Below are positions 24,745 to 32,015 of a DNA stretch of 32,015 bases, one piece after another (the stretch's first letter is position 1; the number at the start of each line of letters is the position of its first letter). Source of the DNA: Fidelibacterota bacterium (GTDB lineage: Bacteria > Marinisomatota > Marinisomatia > SCGC-AAA003-L08 > GCA-002719095); NCBI GenBank assembly GCA_002705575.1, contig PAHI01000061.1, positions 1 to 32,015 on the forward strand, written 5' to 3'. The notes below the pieces were generated by a model that did not search any database, was not told where the DNA came from, and saw nothing but the letters and a program-made list of their open reading frames with translations. A program made the translations under genes and the position numbers.

Positions 24745-27453
24745 TTAATGAATGTCGTACCAGCTGTAACCAGACTTACAGTCAACTTTTATAGGAACAT
24801 CAAGCTTTACAGAATCCTCCATTTGACTAACGATAATTTCAGTCATAACTCTCTCCTCATCTAATGGCAACTCAAAAATAAGCTCATCATGTACTTGAAG
24901 CACCATATTAGATTTTAGCTTATTGCTTACAATTAAATTATTAATATTAATCATTGCAATTTTAATCATTTCAGATGCGGTTCCTTGTATTGGCATATTT
25001 ATAGTAGCTCGCTTTTCTGAATTAACAACATTATTATTCAAAGCATTTAAATTACTAGTATCTCTTTTACGCCCAAAAAGTGTAGATATATATCCATCTT
25101 TTTTAGCTTTTTGTATCGTATTATCTATAAATAATCTAATGTTAGGATATGTCTTGAAATATTGATCAATTAATTTTTTAGCTGAAACCATACTAATATT
25201 AAGCTCCTTACACATTCTAAATGGACCCGCACCATACATTATCCCATAATTAACTATTTTAGCTTGCCTTCTTTGATCAGGCGTAACGCTTGAAACTTTT
25301 ACGTTATGGACAAGAGATGCCGTCCTTGAATGGACATCTTCATTTTTTCTAAAAGCATCCAACAATGCAGGCTCTTTTGAAAAATGTGCCATAACTCTAA
25401 GTTCTATTTGAGAATAATCAGCAGAAATTAGCATCCATTTTTTTCTTTGAGGCTTAAAAGCCTTCCTTATTTCTTTACCTATAGCTGTTTTTATAGGAAT
25501 ATTCTGAAAATTTGGCTTCGTGCTAGAAAGTCTGCCAGTAGAGGCGACCGTTTGATTAAAAGAAGTATGCACTCTATTGGTGTTTGCATTCAAAAATTTA
25601 GGAATACCATCTAAATAAGTAGTTTTCAATTTATTTAAGTGCCTATAATCAAGTATACTTTCTGGCAGAGGATGAACCTTCTTTAAGACCTCTAATACTT
25701 CTACTGCCGTACTTCTTTTTCGCACCTCTTTTAACCCTAGCTCATCAAATAGGACCTGAGCTAATTGTTGAGGAGAATTAACATTAAAATTCCTTCCTGA
25801 ATGGTTGTAAATTTTATCTAATAATAAATCAATATTAGCACAAATTTTATCAGAGATTAATTTTAAAACTTCCAGATCAACAAACAATCCATTTTGCTCA
25901 ATAATAACAAGAACATTAATAAAGGGGATTTCTATATTTTTAAATAAATCCCATAAACTATTTTGTTTTAGCTTATCTTTCAATAAATAATATAGCTTAA
26001 AAGTTACATCTACGTTTTCACAGGTATAATTCTTTAAAATCTGCAAATCAACTTCTGAAATACATATTTGATTTCCCTTGTAACCCAAAATATCTTCAAT
26101 ATTTATTTTTTGATAATCTAAATATTTTAAAGATAACTCATCCAAATTATATGAATTTTTAGTAGGATTCAGTAAATGAGCAGCAATCATCGTATCAAAG
26201 TAGATATTATGAACCTTGACATCTAAAGCGGATAAAACAAGACAATTATACTTCATATTATGGCCAACAAACATCTTTTGAGGGTCTTCAAACACATCTT
26301 TCAATTGATTAATAATAAGATTTTTGCTTAAATCATAGCCTTCTAATTTGCCATTAAAAATTAAAGGAATATAGAAAGCCTGATTTTTATAAAAAGAGAA
26401 TGAAATGCCTATAATTTCTGCATCTAATGGATTAGTGCTTGTTGTCTCTAAACTAAATGATACAACATCATGCTTGACAATATTTTTCTTTAATTTTTTT
26501 AAATCCTTCAAATTTAAAATCGAAATATATTGCTTATTTGAATTTTCAAGCTTTTTTAATGACGGTTCTTCAAAATTAATGTTTAACTTTTTATTGATTG
26601 AATCAATCATAGAAGGCATTTCAAAATCAATAAAATCCTGAGATATATTTTTCCAAACAATATCTTTCGTCCACATTTTATTTAAATCAATATTAATGGG
26701 AACATCTCTATCTAGAGAAACTAATTTATTAGAAAGTTCAATTGTTTGTACTTGATTTTTTATCATACCCTTAATTCTATCATTTAATATATTGTCTGAA
26801 TTTTCAATAATACTAGCGACAGACCCAAATTGATTGATTAGCTTTGCAGCTGTCTTGGGACCTATACCACTAACTCCTGGAATATTATCTGAAGAATCAC
26901 CCATCAATGATAATAAATCACATATTTTTTCTGGAGTAACATTCCATTTTTTTTGGACATTAGCCTCATCATATATAACTGGCCCCGAATATTTATTACC
27001 TGGATTATAAACAAACACATTTTTACATACTAATTGCATAATATCCTTATCACCTGTAACAATGTATGTTTCTAGTTTTTCTGATTTAATATATTTTGTT
27101 ATAGTTGCTATTACATCATCCGCTTCATAGCCATCCTTCATAAGAATATTCATATTGCTTCTTTCAATCATCCTTATTATTTCTTTAATTTGTATGCTTA
27201 AATCATCTGGCATTTTTACTCTATTGGCTTTGTAAGCAGAATACATATTGTGCCTAAAAGTTGGTTTTTTAGAATCCATTGTAATTGCAATATAATCAGG
27301 AGATTCTTCATTTAAAATCTTAATAATTGAATTAAAAAAGCCATATATTGCTGAAGTTGGAAATCCTTTTTTAGTATAAAGAGGATTATTTATAAATGCA
27401 TAGAAGGCTCTAAATATTAAAGCCATACCATCAATTAAAAATAATTTTTTCAT
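24745..27453 (-). CDS. polA: DNA polymerase I, probably lacking 3'-5' proofreading
   Basis: The enzyme removes primers and fills gaps in replication and repair. The 902-residue protein has the 5' nuclease domain at 1-290 (LFLIDGMALIFRAFYAF, GYEADDVIA, TGDKDIMQLV, GVSGIGPKTA), an exonuclease-like domain at about 305-490 and the polymerase at about 500-902. Polymerase catalytic residues are present: DYSQIELR (Asp679) and VHDELIF (Asp856). The O-helix reads RRQAKIVNYG, with Tyr736 where E. coli has Phe762. In the exonuclease domain, three of the four metal-binding acids are gone: Ser334 for Asp355, Asn403 for Asp424 and Asn480 for Asp501; Glu336 and Tyr476 remain. Proofreading is therefore predicted to be inactive. 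The ATG abuts the asnS stop. Confidence 0.96.
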   Translation of the reverse strand: MKKLFLIDGMALIFRAFYAFINNPLYTKKGFPTSAIYGFFNSIIKILNEESPDYIAITMDSKKPTFRHNMYSAYKANRVKMPDDLSIQIKEIIRMIERSNMNILMKDGYEADDVIATITKYIKSEKLETYIVTGDKDIMQLVCKNVFVYNPGNKYSGPVIYDEANVQKKWNVTPEKICDLLSLMGDSSDNIPGVSGIGPKTAAKLINQFGSVASIIENSDNILNDRIKGMIKNQVQTIELSNKLVSLDRDVPINIDLNKMWTKDIVWKNISQDFIDFEMPSMIDSINKKLNINFEEPSLKKLENSNKQYISILNLKDLKKLKKNIVKHDVVSFSLETTSTNPLDAEIIGISFSFYKNQAFYIPLIFNGKLEGYDLSKNLIINQLKDVFEDPQKMFVGHNMKYNCLVLSALDVKVHNIYFDTMIAAHLLNPTKNSYNLDELSLKYLDYQKINIEDILGYKGNQICISEVDLQILKNYTCENVDVTFKLYYLLKDKLKQNSLWDLFKNIEIPFINVLVIIEQNGLFVDLEVLKLISDKICANIDLLLDKIYNHSGRNFNVNSPQQLAQVLFDELGLKEVRKRSTAVEVLEVLKKVHPLPESILDYRHLNKLKTTYLDGIPKFLNANTNRVHTSFNQTVASTGRLSSTKPNFQNIPIKTAIGKEIRKAFKPQRKKWMLISADYSQIELRVMAHFSKEPALLDAFRKNEDVHSRTASLVHNVKVSSVTPDQRRQAKIVNYGIMYGAGPFRMCKELNISMVSAKKLIDQYFKTYPNIRLFIDNTIQKAKKDGYISTLFGRKRDTSNLNALNNNVVNSEKRATINMPIQGTASEMIKIAMININNLIVSNKLKSNMVLQVHDELIFELPLDEERVMTEIIVSQMEDSVKLDVPIKVDCKSGYSWYDIH

Positions 27454-28743
27454 TTAAGGATTTATTCGAGTCATAGTTCTAGCAAAGGGAACCGTCTCTC
27501 TTATATGAGAAATTCCACAAATCCAAGCAACTACCCTTTCTAAACCCATGCCAAATCCAGAGTGAGGAACAGAGCCATATCTTCTTAAATCTAAATACCA
27601 TTCATAGTCACTCTCATTTAGATTTTCTTTTTTAATTCTATCTAATAAAACATCTATATCTGTCTCTCTTTCAGACCCTCCAACAATTTCTCCGTACCCT
27701 TCTGGTGCTAATATATCCATACTTAAAACGAGTTTGTCATTATCTGGATCCCTTCTCATATAAAATGCTTTAATATCTTTAGGCCAACCATAAACAACAA
27801 CAGGCTTATCATATTGTTCTGATATAAAAGTATCTTCTTTTGCCCCAAAATCTTCTCCCCAATTAATATCAAATCCATTTTTTTGAAGCAAGTCTACACT
27901 ATCTGAATAGCTTATCCTTGGAAAGGGAGCTACAATTTTATTCAAATTATCTATATCTCTATTCAAAATATTCAAATCCTGAGATTTATTTTTAACAACT
28001 TGTTTAACTACATAAGATATTAAATTTTCGGCCCACTGAATATCTTCTTCAATACCACAGAATGCAATTTCAGGCTCAACCATCCAAAACTCAGTTAAAT
28101 GACGTCTCGTTTTACTCTTTTCAGCTCTAAAGCATGGCCCAAAATTATAGTGACGACCAAATGCCATAGCAGAAGCTTCTCCATATAATTGTCCTGTCTG
28201 AGCTAAATACGCCATTTTATCAAAATACTTTGTTCCAAAAAGAGTTGAAGTTCCTTCTGCAGCATTAGGAGTTAAAATAGGACTATCAATCAAAGTAAAG
28301 TCATTAGAGTCAAAGAAATCACGAATAGATTTGATTATCTGATGTCTAATTTTTAATATTGCATATTGCTTTTTAGATCTTAGCCAAAGATGTCTATGAT
28401 TCATTAAAAAATCAGCTCCGTGCTCTTTTGGAGAAATTGGATAATTTTTACTTATCTGCAATACTTTTAAATCATATGCAATTAATTCAATTCCTCCAAT
28501 AGCTCTTTCATTACTCACTACTTTTCCACAGACTTGGATTGAAGATTCTTGAGATAATCCCTTAAAGAGTTCAAACTTTTCTTCGCCAACATCATTTTTT
28601 GAAAAGATACACTGCAATAATCCAAATCCATCTCGAAATGTCAAAAACCCAATCTTACCACTTCTTCTAGAGCTATAAACCCATCCTTTCAAAGTAACAT
28701 CTTTGCCTACATATTTACCTAAATCTTTTGATAGAATATTCAT
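27454..28743 (-). CDS. asnS: Asparaginyl-tRNA synthetase
   Basis: This class IIb synthetase charges tRNA-Asn. The 429-residue product has an N-terminal OB-fold anticodon-binding domain (VTLKGWVYSSRRSGKIGFLTFRDG within about 16-40), a motif 1 region (RHLWLRSKKQYAILKIR), motif 2 with FRAEKSKTRRHLTEFWMVE, which distinguishes AsnRS from AspRS, and motif 3 GFGMGLERVVAW near the C-terminus. I chose the ATG at 28743, two bases after the lptE stop. A TTG at 28752 would add three residues and overlap lptE. The presence of a genuine AsnRS means asparagine is charged directly rather than only by GatCAB transamidation. Confidence 0.95.
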   Translation of the reverse strand: MNILSKDLGKYVGKDVTLKGWVYSSRRSGKIGFLTFRDGFGLLQCIFSKNDVGEEKFELFKGLSQESSIQVCGKVVSNERAIGGIELIAYDLKVLQISKNYPISPKEHGADFLMNHRHLWLRSKKQYAILKIRHQIIKSIRDFFDSNDFTLIDSPILTPNAAEGTSTLFGTKYFDKMAYLAQTGQLYGEASAMAFGRHYNFGPCFRAEKSKTRRHLTEFWMVEPEIAFCGIEEDIQWAENLISYVVKQVVKNKSQDLNILNRDIDNLNKIVAPFPRISYSDSVDLLQKNGFDINWGEDFGAKEDTFISEQYDKPVVVYGWPKDIKAFYMRRDPDNDKLVLSMDILAPEGYGEIVGGSERETDIDVLLDRIKKENLNESDYEWYLDLRRYGSVPHSGFGMGLERVVAWICGISHIRETVPFARTMTRINP

Positions 28744-28745
28744 AT

Positions 28746-29321
28746 TTACCAAGTTGCAATTATATTAGCCACAATATTTTCAGACATTTTCTTAGAAGCA
28801 ATTTTAATTGCTGAATCTCTTGCAAGCCCAAATTCATCTTCATCTTCTGAATCCGTCAATCCGTCACCATCATTATCAATGCCATCATCCGATATATCTG
28901 ATTTAGTTGCACTATAAACCCCAAAAGAAGATATTTCATTTGAAAAAATCAATTTATCTTCCAATAAATCATACCAAGAAACTTTAGCTTTAATAGTAAC
29001 TCTCCATTCATCTACTAATTCGTATGCAACATTATCATAAGAAGAAAAAGTATAAGGTTTATCATCAACTGAATTTATAGTTATATCTAACCTACTCTTT
29101 GCTTCATTAAGACTTGTTAATTTAAGAACATTTTCCTTTAATAGAGTATCATATATTTCATTTTCTAAAACTTCCATAACTAAATATTCTGTAGAATTAT
29201 TAATAATGGGTAAAATATTTACATTATCTATGTGTGCAGGCAATGAGCCTTTAAATGAATAATAAGAACATGACACAACAAATAATAAGCTCGCTAAAAA
29301 ATATTTATTCTTCAATTCCAT
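28746..29321 (-). CDS. lptE: LptE-like lipopolysaccharide-assembly lipoprotein with acidic calcium-loop-like insert
   Basis: LptE plugs the LptD barrel that inserts LPS into the outer membrane. The 191-residue protein has a lipoprotein signal (FVVSC, Cys18), then YYSFKGSLPAHIDNVNILPIIN and ENEIYDTLL segments typical of the LptE family in FCB-group bacteria. It ends in a helix (DSAIKIASKKMSENIVANII), as family members do. An unusual acidic insert at 145-164 (DDGIDNDGDGLTDSEDEDEF) resembles the DxDxDG calcium loops of thrombospondin type 3 or EF-hand-like repeats. It overlaps the sigma-54 activator gene by 17 bases, a gene pair seen in Bacteroidetes and relatives. Confidence 0.85.
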   Translation of the reverse strand: MELKNKYFLASLLFVVSCSYYSFKGSLPAHIDNVNILPIINNSTEYLVMEVLENEIYDTLLKENVLKLTSLNEAKSRLDITINSVDDKPYTFSSYDNVAYELVDEWRVTIKAKVSWYDLLEDKLIFSNEISSFGVYSATKSDISDDGIDNDGDGLTDSEDEDEFGLARDSAIKIASKKMSENIVANIIATW

Positions 29322-30513
29322 ACTCTTTGATTTTCCTATACAATGTTCTCTCAGAAATATCCAAAACAGCCGCCGCCTTTCTTCTATTCCCTTCCATTTT
29401 TCTTAATGTTCGTTCTATAATCTCACCTTCAATATCTTGCATAGTAACTTGCCCAACCGAGTCATCTTGTAATGCAAAAGCTTTTGCATCATCAATTTCT
29501 TTATTTTCATTTTTCATATTATCAAAATTTGATTCTTTAGGCAAAAAATATGTATTTGAATTTACACTATTTTGATAAACATCATCTAAACCTTTTGAAT
29601 TTAAAAACATTTGCTTAATATCATTGACATCTTGCCTTAAATAAAGGAGCTGCTTTAATATTAATTCTCGCTCTAGTTTATCGGAATCTGAATCTAGCTT
29701 CAAAGGAAGACTTTTACTGCTAGAATTATATTCATCTAAATTTATTTGAGAACAAACCATATCTCTTGTAACTCTACTCCCTTTATTTATAACCAATATA
29801 CTTTCTACAACATTTTTTAATTCTCTTATATTGCCAGGCCAAGAGTAATTTTTCATTAATAATATAGCCTCTGCTGAAAATCCTTTATACGAAATACTAT
29901 TCCTTGCTGTAAATTGGAGAGAAAACCTATCTATCAAGTCATCCAAATCCTCTAAATGATTCTTCAAATCAGGAACTCTTATATTTATTGTTTTAAGCCT
30001 GTAATATAGATCTTGCCTAAAATTATTTTTATCAACCTCACTTGAAAGGTCTTTATTGGTTGCAGCTATGATTCTAACATCAACTTTTTTAGATTTTGCT
30101 TCACCAACCCTTAAAAATTCACCTTGTTCAATAACTCTAAGTAGCTTTGCTTGTGTTTCTAATGGTAGCTCGCCTATCTCATCTAAAAATATTGTACCTT
30201 TATCTGCAGACTCAAAATACCCTTTTCTATTCTCTGTTGCTCCTGTAAAAGATCCTTTTTTATGCCCGAAAAGTTCACTCTCAATAATACCCGAAGGAAT
30301 AGCTGCGCAATTAACAGTAATAAGTTCTCGAAATTTACGACGACTATTTTTATGAATTGCCTTTGCTACCATTTCTTTTCCTGAGCCTGAAGAGCCTGTA
30401 ACAAGCACTGATATATCTGTGTCAGCAATCTGACTTATTAAAACAAGCATTTCTTCAATTAAGCTTGATTTACCAATAATACCTACAGATTTTCTTATTT
30501 TATCAGTTTGCAT
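29305..30513 (-). CDS. Sigma-54-dependent transcriptional activator, Fis family
   Basis: This 402-residue AAA+ activator opens promoters bound by sigma-54 RNA polymerase. The AAA+ domain starts almost at the N-terminus: Walker A GSSGSGKE at 40-47, the sigma-54 contact loop GSFTGA at 87-92 (a common variant of GAFTGA), Walker B GTIFLDEIGE at 106-115, and the RQDLYYRL and NYSWPGNIRELKN motifs. A C-terminal Fis-type helix-turn-helix (about 355-402, with GNRRKAAAVLDISERTLYRK) binds DNA. There is no receiver, GAF or PAS domain, so it is either constitutive or controlled by a partner. A perfect AGGAGG lies five bases before the ATG. The gene overlaps lptE; family members in this position are common in Bacteroidetes. 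I see no good -24/-12 promoter in the gaps of this window. Confidence 0.93.
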   Translation of the reverse strand: MQTDKIRKSVGIIGKSSLIEEMLVLISQIADTDISVLVTGSSGSGKEMVAKAIHKNSRRKFRELITVNCAAIPSGIIESELFGHKKGSFTGATENRKGYFESADKGTIFLDEIGELPLETQAKLLRVIEQGEFLRVGEAKSKKVDVRIIAATNKDLSSEVDKNNFRQDLYYRLKTINIRVPDLKNHLEDLDDLIDRFSLQFTARNSISYKGFSAEAILLMKNYSWPGNIRELKNVVESILVINKGSRVTRDMVCSQINLDEYNSSSKSLPLKLDSDSDKLERELILKQLLYLRQDVNDIKQMFLNSKGLDDVYQNSVNSNTYFLPKESNFDNMKNENKEIDDAKAFALQDDSVGQVTMQDIEGEIIERTLRKMEGNRRKAAAVLDISERTLYRKIKEYGIEE

Positions 30514-30526
30514 TAATTCCTCCTTA

Positions 30527-31795
30527 TTAGAGACCTTTTTGGCCTATATCTTTTCTGTAGTACATACCTTCAAATTTTATATTTTCAATTTGAGCATAAA
30601 CATTTTTAATTCCATTTCTTAAATTAGAGCCATAACTAACAACATTTAAAACTCTTCCCCCTGCAACAAGCAAATTACTATTAGAATAAATTGTTCCTGC
30701 ATGAAAAATAAACCCAGCGCCACTATTTTGTTTAATTTTATCTAATGATATTTTTTGACCTTTTTTATATTTATCAGGGTATCCTTTTGAGGCCAGCACT
30801 ACAGTTATATAAGTTTCATCACTAAAATGAATGGGTAAATCCTTCAATTTTCCCTTTATTGATTCTTTAATTAATTTAAACAAAGAAGTTTTAAGCCTAG
30901 GAATAACGACTTGAGTTTCAGGATCCCCCATTCTTACATTAAATTCAATAACATAGGGTCTTTCTTCAACTATCATTAACCCCACATACAAAAAACCCAA
31001 ATAAGGATGACCTTCATCTGCAATTCCTTTTAAAGTAGGTTTAATTATATTATTCTCGACATTTTCAAGCAATTGCGGTGTGCATATTTTAGTAGGAGAA
31101 TAGGCCCCCATTCCACCAGTGTTGCCACCTTTATCTCCATCAAAAACTCTTTTATGATCTTGCGCATCTCCTATAATCTTATAATCAGAGCCATCACATA
31201 TGGCAAAAATAGATAATTCCTCTCCAACCAAGCACTCTTCAATTGAAATCTTATCTGATGCTTCACCAAACTTTTTATTAACAAATAATTCACTTAAAGC
31301 CTCCTCAAAATCTTGCTCTGAATGACAAATAAAAACACCTTTTCCTGAAGCTAGTCCATCAGCCTTAAGTACAATAGGTAACCCTAAATCTTTCTTAATT
31401 TTATAAGCATCTTCAATATTATCACACTCAAAATATTTAGGCTGCGGAATATTATTTTTACTCATAAATTTTCTTGCAAATAATTTACTACCCTCCAATT
31501 GAGATGCAAATTTATCTGGGCCAAAAATTTCAATGTTTCTATCTTTAAAAAAGTCAACAATACCTTCGTTTAAAGGTCCTTCTGGACCAACGACTATCAC
31601 ATCAATACCTTTTTCTTTCACATATCTATAAATTGAATCAAAATCATAAATATCTATATCGTAGTTTTTGGCCAATTCAAGTGTCCCACCATTTCCAGGA
31701 ATGCAATGAACTTCTTCTACGAACTTATCATTTGAAATCTTATATGCTAAAGTATGCTCTCTTCCTCCAGAACCAATTATTAGTACTTTATTCAT
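30527..31795 (-). CDS. purD: Phosphoribosylamine-glycine ligase (GARS)
   Basis: PurD joins glycine to phosphoribosylamine with ATP in the second step of purine synthesis. The 422-residue product starts MNKVLIIGSGGREHTLAYKI, the family N-terminus, followed by VVGPEGPLNEGIVDFF, the ATP-grasp segments LPIVLKADGLASGKGVF and EECLVGEELSIFAICDG, the signature DHKRVFDGDKGGNTGGMGAYSP (about 213-234), and FNVRMGDPETQVV. An ATG at 31807 would add four residues, but GGAG at 31805-31802 is ideally placed for the ATG at 31795, so I use the latter. It lies just downstream of uvrB. Confidence 0.96.
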   Translation of the reverse strand: MNKVLIIGSGGREHTLAYKISNDKFVEEVHCIPGNGGTLELAKNYDIDIYDFDSIYRYVKEKGIDVIVVGPEGPLNEGIVDFFKDRNIEIFGPDKFASQLEGSKLFARKFMSKNNIPQPKYFECDNIEDAYKIKKDLGLPIVLKADGLASGKGVFICHSEQDFEEALSELFVNKKFGEASDKISIEECLVGEELSIFAICDGSDYKIIGDAQDHKRVFDGDKGGNTGGMGAYSPTKICTPQLLENVENNIIKPTLKGIADEGHPYLGFLYVGLMIVEERPYVIEFNVRMGDPETQVVIPRLKTSLFKLIKESIKGKLKDLPIHFSDETYITVVLASKGYPDKYKKGQKISLDKIKQNSGAGFIFHAGTIYSNSNLLVAGGRVLNVVSYGSNLRNGIKNVYAQIENIKFEGMYYRKDIGQKGL

Positions 31796-31807
31796 AATTT
31801 TCTCCAT

Positions 31808-32015
31808 TTATAAATTTTTCTGAATTTCATCAATTTTATCTCTTAAAACAGCTGCTTTTTCAAACTGTAAATCTCTCGATGCCTTAAACATTCTTTTCTT
31901 TAAATTTTCTACTTCTAGCTTATCCAAACTATCAAGTTCAATCTTCAATTCTTCAGCGTCAGATTTCTGCTCGTCTGCGATTCTAGTTGAAAGGTTTATA
32001 TCTTGAATAGATTTA
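31808..32015 (-). CDS. uvrB: UvrABC excision nuclease subunit B, C-terminal end (partial)
   Basis: The last 69 codons of a gene entering from the window edge. The product begins near KSIQDINLSTRIADEQK and ends with a UVR motif, LKKRMFKASRDLQFEKAA followed by VLRDKIDEIQKNL and a TAA stop. In UvrB this helical-hairpin motif sits at the extreme C-terminus and binds UvrC. In UvrC the same motif is central, so a terminal location favours UvrB. UvrB is the damage-verifying helicase-like subunit of nucleotide excision repair. The stop is 12 bases before purD. Confidence 0.88.
   Translation of the reverse strand, partial: KSIQDINLSTRIADEQKSDAEELKIELDSLDKLEVENLKKRMFKASRDLQFEKAAVLRDKIDEIQKNL

Noticed and set aside
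29255..29575. A 106-codon plus-strand open frame opposite lptE and the sigma-54 activator
   Set aside because: It lies wholly antisense to two supported genes, with composition typical of a shadow frame and no family signature.
8293..30526. Sigma-54 (-24/-12) promoters as targets of the local activator
   Set aside because: I looked for TGGC-N8-TGC-like patterns in the gaps at 8293-8366, 13635-13740 and 30514-30526 and found none.

Overview
This is an AT-rich, tightly packed stretch of bacterial chromosome in which every gene I can support lies on the minus strand, so transcription runs from high to low coordinates. Neighbouring genes often overlap or sit a few bases apart, and no gap exceeds about 110 bases. 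I see no tRNA or rRNA gene, insertion sequence, prophage, CRISPR array or origin. An LptE-type lipoprotein and a Wza-like SLBB exporter imply a Gram-negative cell. A Fis-type sigma-54 activator overlapping lptE, a multi-repeat S1 protein after cmk, and GH3/beta-lactamase and GH171 proteins suggest the FCB superphylum. The gene mix and compact AT-rich style resemble marine Marinimicrobia (SAR406), but this assignment is inference without a database search.

In transcription order, bases 32015-24745 hold the 3' end of uvrB, purD, a sigma-54 activator, lptE, asnS and polA. Bases 24738-13741 hold an ABC ATPase with degenerate motifs and its membrane partner, followed by a likely peptidoglycan (muropeptide) salvage cluster. 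That cluster comprises a BadF/BadG-type sugar kinase, an exported NagZ fused to a beta-lactamase-fold domain, a sodium/solute symporter, a NamZ (GH171) domain fused to a second symporter, an unlisted 43-residue membrane protein and a UMF1-type MFS transporter. Bases 13634-8367 hold a small exported protein, smpB, tyrS, a cytoplasmic-looking NlpC/P60 peptidase, an HNH endonuclease, trpS and a RluB-type pseudouridine synthase. Bases 8292-2838 hold cmk, rpsA, tsaD and a membrane-anchored von Willebrand A protein. Bases 2757-125 hold a polysaccharide export pair (SLBB exporter and Wzz-like chain-length protein), and the start of one further membrane ORF may lie at 53-1.

The salvage cluster is the most interesting part. 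NagZ would remove GlcNAc, the beta-lactamase-fold domain may remove the peptide (by analogy with Bacillus AmiE), NamZ would release MurNAc, the symporters would import the products and the kinase would phosphorylate them. The NamZ-symporter polypeptide appears to start at a rare ATT codon. That ATT follows a strong ribosome binding site and begins a signal peptide that the first ATG would delete; export of the NamZ domain agrees with the extracytoplasmic N-terminus typical of SSS symporters. MurQ, needed to convert MurNAc-6-phosphate, is not in the window.

Other oddities are a PolA whose proofreading site has lost three of its four metal ligands, an ABC ATPase lacking most catalytic motifs, and an LptE carrying a calcium-loop-like acidic insert.
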